From assembly GCA_019323135.1 (NCBI GenBank), contig JAHWHT010000025.1, positions 1 through 11,715 of the forward strand: a stretch of 11,715 nucleotides of DNA, in the 5' to 3' direction. The stretch's first letter is position 1. Every line of letters begins with the position of its first letter. Below are positions 5,362 to 11,701 of this stretch, piece by piece. The notes under the pieces are model-generated. The model worked only from the letters and a program-made list of their open reading frames with translations, searched no databases and was not told where the DNA came from. A program made the translations under genes and the position numbers. Origin of the DNA: Candidatus Woesearchaeota archaeon (GTDB lineage: Archaea; Nanobdellota; Nanobdellia; Woesearchaeales; ARS49).

Positions 5362-5373
5362 GAGGCTCGCCTC
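5362..5373 (-). promoter_or_regulatory. Short hairpin just before the Shine-Dalgarno of the Cys-repeat gene
   Basis: The leader contains GAGG-CGAG-CCTC, a 4-bp GC-rich stem with a tetraloop, located between the predicted TSS (about 5377) and the AGGAGG site. Its last CCTC touches the Shine-Dalgarno. It may simply be a 5'-end stabiliser. Confidence 0.3.
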
Positions 5374-5397
5374 TTTTCTATTGAGGTACTGTTTCTG

Positions 5398-5409
5398 GTA
5401 TTTAAATGT
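5398..5409 (-). promoter_or_regulatory. TATA box of the Cys-repeat/holin-like operon
   Basis: The minus strand reads ACATTTAAATAC. The TSS is expected near 5377, giving a leader of about 30 nt. It lies immediately downstream of the previous gene's T-tract. Confidence 0.5.
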
Positions 5410-5454
5410 TTCTAAGAAAAAAAGAAATAAAAATTTACGCAAAAAGTGCGTAAA
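5410..5454 (-). terminator. Hairpin plus T-tract terminator of the four-helix protein gene
   Basis: TTTACGC (5434-5440) and GCGTAAA (5448-5454) form a perfect 7-bp stem with a 7-nt loop. On the minus strand the stem is followed by TTTTTATTTCTTTTTTTC. The stem covers the last codons (…YALFA-stop), and the TAA stop lies inside its 3' arm. This looks like a textbook hairpin/U-tract terminator, which is not obligatory in archaea. Confidence 0.6.
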
Positions 5455-5815
5455 ATACCCAAATCAATAACAAAATCCAGACTAATGTTGGTAGCCAGAA
5501 TTTTTTCAAGCAATCTTTCTTCAATACTTTATCTGCTAATGCAAGCATTTCTTTTGAGACTGTTGCAAAGGACATCAGCATCAAGCCCATAAAGAAAACC
5601 ATCACTGAAAATATCTGCACAATTGTAAAGCTCTTATTCAAATAATACAAGCTCACACCTGCAATTAATAATCCAAGAACACTAGCAAACATTGGATTTG
5701 CATATATTGGCTTAACAACTTTTTTCAGCCATATCTTTGGGTCTATTAAAATTACCAATAACTTGATTCCTCCAAGTACTGCGACAATTAATGCCATTAT
5801 TTGTATTGGTGTCAT
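5435..5815 (-). CDS. Four-helix integral membrane protein, unknown function
   Basis: A 126-aa hydrophobic protein with four predicted membrane segments, about residues 5-25, 43-60, 66-86 and 105-125. The first loop (IDPKIWLKKVVKPIYANP) is basic and aromatic. A second basic loop (VSKEMLALADKVLKKDCLKK) connects helices 3 and 4. Both loops are on the same side, consistent with a cytoplasmic location by the positive-inside rule. I do not recognise a named family; there are no catalytic or metal motifs. The ATG start at 5815 is preceded by GGAGGT 6 nt upstream. It has its own TATA box about 50 nt upstream and a clear terminator, so it should be monocistronic. Confidence 0.8.
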   Translation of the reverse strand: MTPIQIMALIVAVLGGIKLLVILIDPKIWLKKVVKPIYANPMFASVLGLLIAGVSLYYLNKSFTIVQIFSVMVFFMGLMLMSFATVSKEMLALADKVLKKDCLKKFWLPTLVWILLLIWVFYALFA

Positions 5816-5858
5816 GTTAATACCTCCTTTTTAGGTTATATACTAGAACTAGAGTTTG

Positions 5859-5874
5859 GAGTATATATATTTTA
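5859..5874 (-). promoter_or_regulatory. TATA box of the four-helix protein gene
   Basis: The minus strand reads TAAAATATATATACTC, with the TSS expected near 5841 and the Shine-Dalgarno in a ~26-nt leader. A second AT element (GTATATAACC, 5833-5843) is too close to the start. The 10-bp sequence CTAGAACTAG (5843-5852) lies next to the predicted TSS. Confidence 0.5.
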
Positions 5875-5919
5875 CTGAAATTACTCTAGGCACTCTTATC
5901 CTCAACCCTAACACTTTAC

Positions 5920-7296
5920 CTAGAACTGCACAAGCAGTCCTAATTTGCTTCCCATTTTTCCTGCTTCTGTATTTTTTTCATAAGATTCTTTTATTGCTCT
6001 AAAAACTCGCACAAGATTCCAGCTCCCATTATTTCCACCGATTCTTAAGACAGTATTTCCGCTGATTTCTTCCTCTGATTTTACTTTTGCATGTTGATTT
6101 ACTGCTTCTATTAAAGAATCATATGCTATTCCTGCACATGCAGGAAGATATACTGTTGCTCCATCTTGTTCAGGCACACTGTATACTGGAAACTTCATTT
6201 TTCTTAAGTCTGAAAGGCTTACTTTGAGTTTTTTTGCTCTGGCAAGTTCATCTGTACCTTGTTCAATTGCCTCTTGATGTTTAAGATACGTCTCTCTTGC
6301 TTGTTGATATCTATCTTGTTTAGATTGGTATTCTTGCACAGTAGAATTAAATCCACCCAGAACTGCCTTCAAATTTGTTTCAAGCAATTCTTTGATACTC
6401 TCATCAGCAGTAGATATAGTTTGGGTTAATTTAGTCAATTTATTTGTTGCATCATTCACATCTGTTTTGGACATATGTAATCTGCTTTCTTCCCAAGTCT
6501 CAGCTACGCCAATCTCAAGACATTTCTCTAAATCTCTATACCCTACTTTTAATGCTCTCATTAATTTTTCTTTTGCATATCTCTCAACACTATCTGGCGG
6601 ACTTGCAATAAAATCAACATCTAATCCAGATTCTTTTATGTCTGCAAGCAAAAGCTCAAGCATTTCAACATTTTCAGATCTTGCATTGATGAATTTTATG
6701 CATGCATCTGCCAGTGTTCCTTTAGCAAGAGTTTCTTTTAATGATTTTAAGGAGTTAATTGTTTCTTTTAATTCTATTAATTTATTAGAAACACCTGCAC
6801 CAGAGTCTTCTGCAGCAATCGCGCGGTCCTCCATTTCAGCTAAATCATCTTTGGTATGGTTTAATTCAGTAGTTAATCCCCCTATCTGCATATGAAGTCT
6901 CCCTAATTCTTCTTTATAGCTTTCACCAATTTTATCCTCTAATCTTTCAAGATCTTCTGCATTCATAATATTTTCAGGTTCTTCTTCAACAATCTCCATT
7001 TTGAGGTTTGCGCCCGCATAAGACCAATCTTTTGCATGCCCCTCTAATCGCTCATGTATTCTTATCGCTCTTGTTTGAGTTGACTTGAAATAAAGAGCAT
7101 TATCTCCTCCTTTCTTATTGACCATACCCAAAGAAACTTGTTCTTCTTCAGGTAAATGATTTAAATAATTTTGAGTATTTCTTCTTAGAACTATAATCTG
7201 CCCATCGTTCAAATTATGCGTAATTTTGTATAGATTTTCTTCAGTATCTTCTGGTTCTGCCATTTCTTCTTCTATTTTTTTATCATCTTTTGCCAT
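5920..7296 (-). CDS. Long coiled-coil protein with globular ends, unknown function
   Basis: A 458-aa soluble protein with no signal peptide or membrane helix. The layout is an acidic N-terminal tail (1-20, rich in E/D), a possible globular domain at about 22-105 (YKITHNLNDGQIIVLRRN…), and a heptad-rich coil from about 110-185 (LERLEDKIGESYKEELGRL…). A mixed helical region follows to about 365 with further coils (QEYQSKQDRYQQARETYLKH). A C-terminal alpha/beta domain covers about 365-458 (MKFPVYSVPEQDGATVYLP … TVLRIGGNNGSWNLVRVF). No Walker or other nucleotide motif is visible, so it is not an SMC-type ATPase. The start is the ATG at 7296, since GGGGGAT lies just upstream and a TATA box fits; an in-frame ATG at 7329 overlaps that TATA box. 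It is divergent from the HAD gene. A cytoplasmic scaffold is possible, but this is a guess. Confidence 0.8.
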   Translation of the reverse strand: MAKDDKKIEEEMAEPEDTEENLYKITHNLNDGQIIVLRRNTQNYLNHLPEEEQVSLGMVNKKGGDNALYFKSTQTRAIRIHERLEGHAKDWSYAGANLKMEIVEEEPENIMNAEDLERLEDKIGESYKEELGRLHMQIGGLTTELNHTKDDLAEMEDRAIAAEDSGAGVSNKLIELKETINSLKSLKETLAKGTLADACIKFINARSENVEMLELLLADIKESGLDVDFIASPPDSVERYAKEKLMRALKVGYRDLEKCLEIGVAETWEESRLHMSKTDVNDATNKLTKLTQTISTADESIKELLETNLKAVLGGFNSTVQEYQSKQDRYQQARETYLKHQEAIEQGTDELARAKKLKVSLSDLRKMKFPVYSVPEQDGATVYLPACAGIAYDSLIEAVNQHAKVKSEEEISGNTVLRIGGNNGSWNLVRVFRAIKESYEKNTEAGKMGSKLGLLVQF

Positions 7297-7328
7297 ATTA
7301 CATCCCCCACAAAATAGGTAATCGTGCA

Positions 7329-7342
7329 TAATTTATAAAGTT
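7329..7342 (-). promoter_or_regulatory. TATA box of the coiled-coil gene
   Basis: The minus strand reads AACTTTATAAATTAT. The TSS is expected near 7309, leaving a ~13-nt leader with the GGGGGAT Shine-Dalgarno. The same AACTTTATAAATTA occurs in the kinase-like gene's promoter at 9282-9295. Confidence 0.6.
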
Positions 7343-7355
7343 TTAGTTTAAATAA

Positions 7356-7371
7356 CTCAAATCCATTTGAG
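7356..7371. promoter_or_regulatory. Candidate operator: perfect 7-bp-arm palindrome between divergent TATA boxes
   Basis: CTCAAAT-CC-ATTTGAG is a perfect inverted repeat with a 2-bp spacer. It sits 6 bp from the plus-strand TATA box (7378-7384) and about 14 bp from the minus-strand one (7329-7342). That is the size and symmetry of a dimeric-regulator site, and it could control both genes. No regulator gene is in the window. Confidence 0.45.
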
Positions 7372-7373
7372 CA

Positions 7374-7385
7374 AAACTATATAAG
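7374..7385 (+). promoter_or_regulatory. TATA box of the HAD gene (leaderless start)
   Basis: AAAACTATATAAG carries the box TATATAA at 7378-7384 with an A-rich BRE-like flank. The ATG at 7408 is about 27 nt from the box centre, so transcription should begin at the start codon. No Shine-Dalgarno is present. Confidence 0.6.
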
Positions 7386-7407
7386 TCACCTATTATTTCC
7401 AATTTTC

Positions 7408-8079
7408 ATGGATGGGAGATTAAATGTTGGGGTGGATTGTGACGAACCATTAGCAGACTGCAATACATATCTGCAGGCTTGGCATAATCGCGAGTATAAA
7501 GCTAATGTTCAGAGAGCAGATGTTACTACTTTCAGCCTATGGAAGATTTGGAATTGCTCTAGAGACGAATCTAACAAAAGAATCTGTGAATTTTATGAAG
7601 CTCCTGATTTTGATTTGATTACCCCAACGCCGGGTTCTGTTGAAGGTATTGAAGAATTAGCAAAAGAAAATGATTTGTTTGTCGTGACCTCTCGTGTTGA
7701 TATAGCTATTGCAAAAACAAAGCCATTCATTGATGCAAATTATCCAGGAAATTTTAAAGATATTTATTTCACAAGCAATTGCTCTATGTCTGGAGAAAAA
7801 AGCGCAACAAAAGCAAAGGTTTGCAAGCAAAAAAACATAGATGTTTTAGTTGACGATTGCCTGCAATACGCACTAGAGTGCCAAGAAGAAGAAATTCCTA
7901 CTATTTTATTCGACTGTCCCTGGAATCAAGAAACAGAACTTCCTAAAGACATAATTCAACTTCCTTCAGGCATTGTAAGAGCAGTTGGTTGGAAAGAAGT
8001 TGTTTCTCTTGTCAAGCTATTCAAAGAAGATAGAAATACATTCATGAAAATACGAACGTATCAAGATTTATTTGCTTAA
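7408..8079 (+). CDS. HAD-superfamily phosphatase, NT5C (5'-deoxynucleotidase)-like
   Basis: A 223-aa cytoplasmic protein with the HAD motifs in order. Motif I is VGVDCDEPLAD (7-17), with nucleophile Asp10 and acid/base Asp12. Motif II is VVTSR (92-96). Lys131 or Lys135 is the motif III candidate in GEKSATKAKVC. Motif IV is VLVDDCLQYALEC (146-158), with metal-binding Asp149/Asp150. The cap between motifs I and II is small and helical. This arrangement fits the NT5C/PF06941 group, whose members dephosphorylate deoxynucleoside monophosphates, but many archaeal relatives are uncharacterised and the substrate is open. Motif I is odd: the usual D-x-D-G-[VT] is D-C-D-E-P. The ATG at 7408 is supported by a TATA box at the leaderless distance. 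It is divergent from the coiled-coil gene and overlaps the kinase-like gene tail to tail by 4 bp. Confidence 0.8.
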   Translation: MDGRLNVGVDCDEPLADCNTYLQAWHNREYKANVQRADVTTFSLWKIWNCSRDESNKRICEFYEAPDFDLITPTPGSVEGIEELAKENDLFVVTSRVDIAIAKTKPFIDANYPGNFKDIYFTSNCSMSGEKSATKAKVCKQKNIDVLVDDCLQYALECQEEEIPTILFDCPWNQETELPKDIIQLPSGIVRAVGWKEVVSLVKLFKEDRNTFMKIRTYQDLFA

Positions 8080-9251
8080 TCTGCATCACACATCATGCTT
8101 AGATAAGAATCCCATGTCTGATATACGCCTGGAAAAGTTGCCAGGTCTTTTATTTCGGGAATAGTTGATTTTTCCCACCCTATTGTTCGAAAGAATGTGC
8201 GGGCATAAAGAACTTTGTCTGCCAATGTAGGCGTAAGTGATTCTTGGTATTCGTAAAGTGCATCTTGCAATGATTTTAAGAATCTGTCTTCTTGCAGTCC
8301 CCTGAATGCTTCTAATGTTTTTGTTTCTCTTGGATTCAGGACCATCTGCCTGAAATCAGGCCTTGAAGGAAAATAAAGGTCTCTTACATCTTCTGTGTCA
8401 ATCAAATAAAGGTCTGTTCCATCAAATATTTTGTCATCAAAATCAGCAAATCCGGATTTTCTGTACCCTAATAAACAAAGTGTTGCAAGCATTTTTGCGT
8501 CCTGCTCTATTATTTCTTTTCTGTGAGTTCCAAAAAATTCTGGAGGGGTTTTTCCCTCAATGCCCTGCAAGAAAAGAAATTCTTCTACATCTGATGTATA
8601 GTAACCTACAACAGGAGGGGTTTTGACACCTTGCTCTGCTAACTTTACGCTTATGTCCATCTCCTCTCTAGATGTCATTTTACTGACTCGAGAAAGATTT
8701 GTCAGCCTGTGGCTCGGGGGTTGATACATAAAGGAAATGTCTGTGAGCGATCCTTTTGCATAGATGGTTAATCTCTTGCTGTCATGCATTACATCAAATT
8801 CATGAATAGGTCTTTTATCTTGCTTTACAACTCTGCTTTTTTTCTCAAAATTATCTGGCAGCAGTTCTTCTGAAGAAATTCCTGCAAATTCCTGGTTTAT
8901 TCGCAGTTGGCCGGTTGTGCCTAGTCTATAATGATCCCAGGCATTATGTCTTGCTTTTGGATCATAAATCCACAGACCCCTTGCTCTTCTGTTTTCAGTA
9001 CCTCTATAAAGAAATACATTTTCCCCTAGTTTTTGCAGGCCATGCCACCCAAGCGGCACTTGCTCCATTCCAGATCCTCCCACAAGCGAATCTCTTGTCA
9101 GAATTTGATTGATTATATTCAATTCTTCAATCCATTTCTCTGGATTTTTTCCAACTTCTGCAAGTATGTCTTTATTAAGATTTTCTTCTACAAAATGCAA
9201 TAAATCTTTTCTAGCCGGGACATACTCCCTATTAAATGTTATCTCTGCCAT
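8076..9251 (-). CDS. Protein-kinase-like (atypical phosphotransferase) protein
   Basis: A 391-aa soluble protein. Residues 1-150 are an unfamiliar helical/beta region with a Trp/Arg-rich stretch (YRGTENRRARGLWIYDPKAR). From about 155 it reads like the protein-kinase/Kdo-kinase/aminoglycoside-phosphotransferase fold. A beta-strand carries a candidate ATP-site lysine (LTIYAKGS, K166). A helix with Glu196/197 leads into LAEQGVKTPPVVGYY (204-218), as in 'A-x-x-G-[VI]-x-[TV]-P' small-molecule and RIO-type kinases. A hinge-like EEFLFLQGIEGKTPPEF (223-239) follows. The catalytic-loop region is GFADFDDKIFDG (267-278), and LYLIDTEDV (281-289) has Asp285 in the DFG position. The usual H-x-D-x(4)-N loop is not intact, so activity is uncertain. 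The start at 9251 has GGGAG 3 nt upstream and a TATA box. Family and substrate are not recognised; the fold call is inference from motif order. Confidence 0.78.
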   Translation of the reverse strand: MAEITFNREYVPARKDLLHFVEENLNKDILAEVGKNPEKWIEELNIINQILTRDSLVGGSGMEQVPLGWHGLQKLGENVFLYRGTENRRARGLWIYDPKARHNAWDHYRLGTTGQLRINQEFAGISSEELLPDNFEKKSRVVKQDKRPIHEFDVMHDSKRLTIYAKGSLTDISFMYQPPSHRLTNLSRVSKMTSREEMDISVKLAEQGVKTPPVVGYYTSDVEEFLFLQGIEGKTPPEFFGTHRKEIIEQDAKMLATLCLLGYRKSGFADFDDKIFDGTDLYLIDTEDVRDLYFPSRPDFRQMVLNPRETKTLEAFRGLQEDRFLKSLQDALYEYQESLTPTLADKVLYARTFFRTIGWEKSTIPEIKDLATFPGVYQTWDSYLSMMCDAD

Positions 9252-9280
9252 AATCTCCCACTATAAAATAAGAAATAAAG

Positions 9281-9295
9281 TTAATTTATAAAGTT
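9281..9295 (-). promoter_or_regulatory. TATA box of the kinase-like gene
   Basis: The minus strand reads AACTTTATAAATTAA, near-identical to the coiled-coil gene's promoter. The TSS is expected near 9262, with the GGGAG Shine-Dalgarno in a leader of about 11 nt. Confidence 0.6.
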
Positions 9296-9332
9296 ACTTG
9301 TCAAACTGAAGATTTCTATTTCTTTCACGTCA

Positions 9333-9347
9333 CTAATTTAAAAAAAT
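9333..9347 (-). terminator. T-tract after the beta-helix gene
   Basis: The minus strand has a run of seven T at 9346-9340 followed by AAATTAG, starting at the base after the TGA stop. There is no hairpin. It is a plausible archaeal T-tract terminator for the large surface-protein gene. Confidence 0.45.
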
Positions 9348-11653
9348 CAAGACTTCCTGTTTTTATAGAGATATATTGCTGCTCCAATCAATATTAACAA
9401 TACCAATAAGCCCAATATTTTAAACCAATAAAGACTTGGATTCTCTGGCGCGAATATTCTTTGTTGAAATGTTCTTTGTTCAGGAATCCTTTCAACAGGC
9501 GCTATTTCTTCTTGAATTATTTCTTCTACTTCTGGAAGAATATCATCTCTGACAGGCGGAATTACTGAATTTGTCACAACAGTAGTTGTTGGAGTAGTTT
9601 CCTGATTATACACACTATTTCTGCTTGCTCCGCCGCCTCCGCCACCAGTAGGTCTTCTTGGCCGTACAGGCGCGGTGTAATTAAGGATTGAATAAATTCC
9701 TGCAGTATTAAGATTAGTTACTGTAATTCTATTTGCTGCTGTGCTTAATGCTTGGTTATTAACTAAACTCCATACAGTCCCATTGCTTCTCCATATTGAG
9801 AGTTTATTCTCAGGTATACCTGATGAATTTAATTGCGCATCTGTCCAATGCCATCGCACAGTATCAATTACAGGACTTCCTATAAATGCAATGCCCATAG
9901 ATGTATTTTCAAAAGAGGTAGTAGTTGCAGCAACTGGCGTGATTAAAGGCCACCAATACAACAAGTAACTATTGCCGATTCCAACAGTATCAGTCACAGA
10001 AATGTTAGTGTAATTGCTATAATTACCTGAAGCACTGTCCAAGATTTCATTAAGCATCGTAACACGCATTGTGCCATTTGTATTTCGAACAAAAATAGCG
10101 GCAGTATTATTGTAAATATGGTCATTTTGAAGTGTAGTTAAATCTGCATTTATCAGCTCTATTCCATACAAGCTATTATTATAGATTTCATTATTTACAA
10201 TTGTCAAAGTAGAGCTATTATATGTAGCAGGAGTTACACTAAATCCTCTTGAATTGGAATGTGCCGTGTTATTCTCAAATCTAGTATTAGAAACTCGGTC
10301 CATGTAAAAACCATATGTTCCATTCCAAACAGTATTATTTATCACTCTGTTATTGGATGATACTGCTAATGCAATTCCTGCAGTATTATTATATGCAGTA
10401 TTATTAGTAAGATTGCAATTATTAGAATTAGCCACATACAAACCTGCAGGTTGGTCATATGCTATATTATTTATCATTTGAGTATTATGACTAAATGCTG
10501 TTGCAGATATTCCGCCTCGTGTATTGTTATATGCTGTACTGTTTATAACCAGTGTCCCAGCACTACCATAAAGAAATATTCCGCCATAGTCAACCCACGC
10601 GCCGGTGTTGCCCGTATTGTATACTGTCAGGTTTGTTACAGTGTTATTTGGGCTCAAATATAAAGCCAAACCAAATTGGTTGTCATGCGATAAGATATCT
10701 GTAAAATTATTATTAAAAGAATATGCTGTGACAAATCCGTCCATATGTCCAGGAGCATTAGTTATTGTTGAATTTCTTATTACAGAGTTACTCACTCCAC
10801 ACCAGATTATTGCAGCATATGCATTCGCACTGTTTTGAATTGTTATTCCTGCAGTGTCATGATCATATCGTATAGGTTTATTAAAATATCCGCCAGTAGT
10901 ATTTAGTATTGTATTTTGGCAGTGTATTGGCAAATCTGCCCAAATATAAAATGAAAAGTCTGTATTATTATATAGTGAGTTATTGATGAATGTATTATTA
11001 AATCCAGAATCCATGTTAAATCCACTATCTCCATTATCTTTTGCAGTATTATTAATTATTATATTATGATAAAAACCATTATCAAATTCAAAACCATATT
11101 GAGAATTATTATACGCCAAATTTCCTCGTATATTATTATGCGTAGCATTATTATCAAAACTAAATCCATATTGATTATTATAGGCAGTATTGTTTATGAC
11201 ATCTGTATAATTAACATGGTCGTTTAATTCTAATCCTTGATATTGAATAGAGTGCAGTGTATTATTTAATAATGTATTATTTGAACTAAATGCAAACCGT
11301 ATTCCATAATTATAATTAGAGATATTACAATTTCGTATAGTTATATTATCCTTGCCATTAACAAATATACCCCTGGTATTAATCCAATTATTGCCAGTCA
11401 TAGTATTTCCTTGACAATCTAATATTTTATTGCTAAATTGTGCAGGATTATCTATGCAGGACAATCCTGGAGAAGTAAGTGAAGCGTTTACATAAACTAA
11501 GTTTAAAGTATTATTATTTAATGCATTAGTACAATCTGCACAACCAGTACAATAGAATGCTCCTCCAAAAACAGTATATGCGCTTGCTGTTGAACAGAAA
11601 ATAAATAATGCCATTATTGAGAATAATATAGTCTTTACCGCAGATTGTTTCAT
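9347..11653 (-). CDS. Secreted beta-helix surface protein with C-terminal membrane anchor
   Basis: A 768-aa exported protein. A signal peptide covers 1-25 (…ALFIFCSTASA, cleavage after ASA). An N-terminal segment with several cysteines (FYCTGCADC) leads into a right-handed parallel beta-helix, about 85-555, of PbH1/NosD type. It has ~22-24-residue turns with the pattern [VIL]-x-N-N-T-A-Y-N-N-x(2)-G-[FI]. A C-terminal beta-sandwich-like module follows (about 570-665, with SIWRSNGTVWSLV … AGIYSIL). A Pro/Gly/Thr-rich linker with six consecutive glycines and an acidic stretch (EVEEIIQEEI) comes next. Last is a membrane helix (WFKILGLLVLLILIGAAIYL) with a short basic tail. I count about 38 N-x-S/T sequons, so heavy glycosylation is likely. 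Such proteins act at the surface in adhesion or polysaccharide binding; no catalytic residues are evident. Start 11653 has GAGGTG 4 nt upstream. Confidence 0.88.
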   Translation of the reverse strand: MKQSAVKTILFSIMALFIFCSTASAYTVFGGAFYCTGCADCTNALNNNTLNLVYVNASLTSPGLSCIDNPAQFSNKILDCQGNTMTGNNWINTRGIFVNGKDNITIRNCNISNYNYGIRFAFSSNNTLLNNTLHSIQYQGLELNDHVNYTDVINNTAYNNQYGFSFDNNATHNNIRGNLAYNNSQYGFEFDNGFYHNIIINNTAKDNGDSGFNMDSGFNNTFINNSLYNNTDFSFYIWADLPIHCQNTILNTTGGYFNKPIRYDHDTAGITIQNSANAYAAIIWCGVSNSVIRNSTITNAPGHMDGFVTAYSFNNNFTDILSHDNQFGLALYLSPNNTVTNLTVYNTGNTGAWVDYGGIFLYGSAGTLVINSTAYNNTRGGISATAFSHNTQMINNIAYDQPAGLYVANSNNCNLTNNTAYNNTAGIALAVSSNNRVINNTVWNGTYGFYMDRVSNTRFENNTAHSNSRGFSVTPATYNSSTLTIVNNEIYNNSLYGIELINADLTTLQNDHIYNNTAAIFVRNTNGTMRVTMLNEILDSASGNYSNYTNISVTDTVGIGNSYLLYWWPLITPVAATTTSFENTSMGIAFIGSPVIDTVRWHWTDAQLNSSGIPENKLSIWRSNGTVWSLVNNQALSTAANRITVTNLNTAGIYSILNYTAPVRPRRPTGGGGGGASRNSVYNQETTPTTTVVTNSVIPPVRDDILPEVEEIIQEEIAPVERIPEQRTFQQRIFAPENPSLYWFKILGLLVLLILIGAAIYLYKNRKS
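9974..11371 (-). repeat. Beta-helix repeat region (AAT-AAT-ACT codon repeats)
   Basis: At the DNA level the repeats appear as recurrent AATAATACTGCATATAATAA-like stretches (plus strand …TTATTATATGCAGTATTATT…), for example at 10383-10405, 11113-11118 and 11183-11199. They are imperfect codon repeats for N-N-T-A-Y-N-N rather than true DNA tandem repeats. Boundaries are approximate. Confidence 0.6.
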
Positions 11654-11685
11654 GTAACACCTCTTTTATTAACAAATTTAATAAT

Positions 11686-11701
11686 TCTATTTATATACTT
11701 T
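11686..11701 (-). promoter_or_regulatory. TATA box of the beta-helix gene
   Basis: The minus strand reads AAAGTATATAAATAG, with the TSS expected near 11667 and the GAGGTG Shine-Dalgarno in a leader of about 14 nt. Confidence 0.6.

Noticed and set aside
5843..5852. CTAGAACTAG near the predicted TSS of the four-helix gene, with further CTAG at 5886 and 5920
   Set aside because: Only 4-bp arms; too short to argue for an operator in AT-rich DNA.
5886..5923. CTAGG … CCTAG inverted repeat after the coiled-coil gene as a terminator
   Set aside because: A 5-bp stem with a 28-nt loop and no T-tract; not convincing.
6392..6895. 167-aa plus-strand ORF opposite the coiled-coil gene
   Set aside because: It has no promoter or Shine-Dalgarno, and its Ser/Leu-rich composition is the usual antisense shadow of a charged coiled-coil reading frame.
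9974..11371. True DNA tandem repeat or CRISPR-like array in the AT-rich region
   Set aside because: The periodicity is codon-level (N-N-T-A-Y-N-N), irregular in DNA spacing, and explained by the beta-helix protein.
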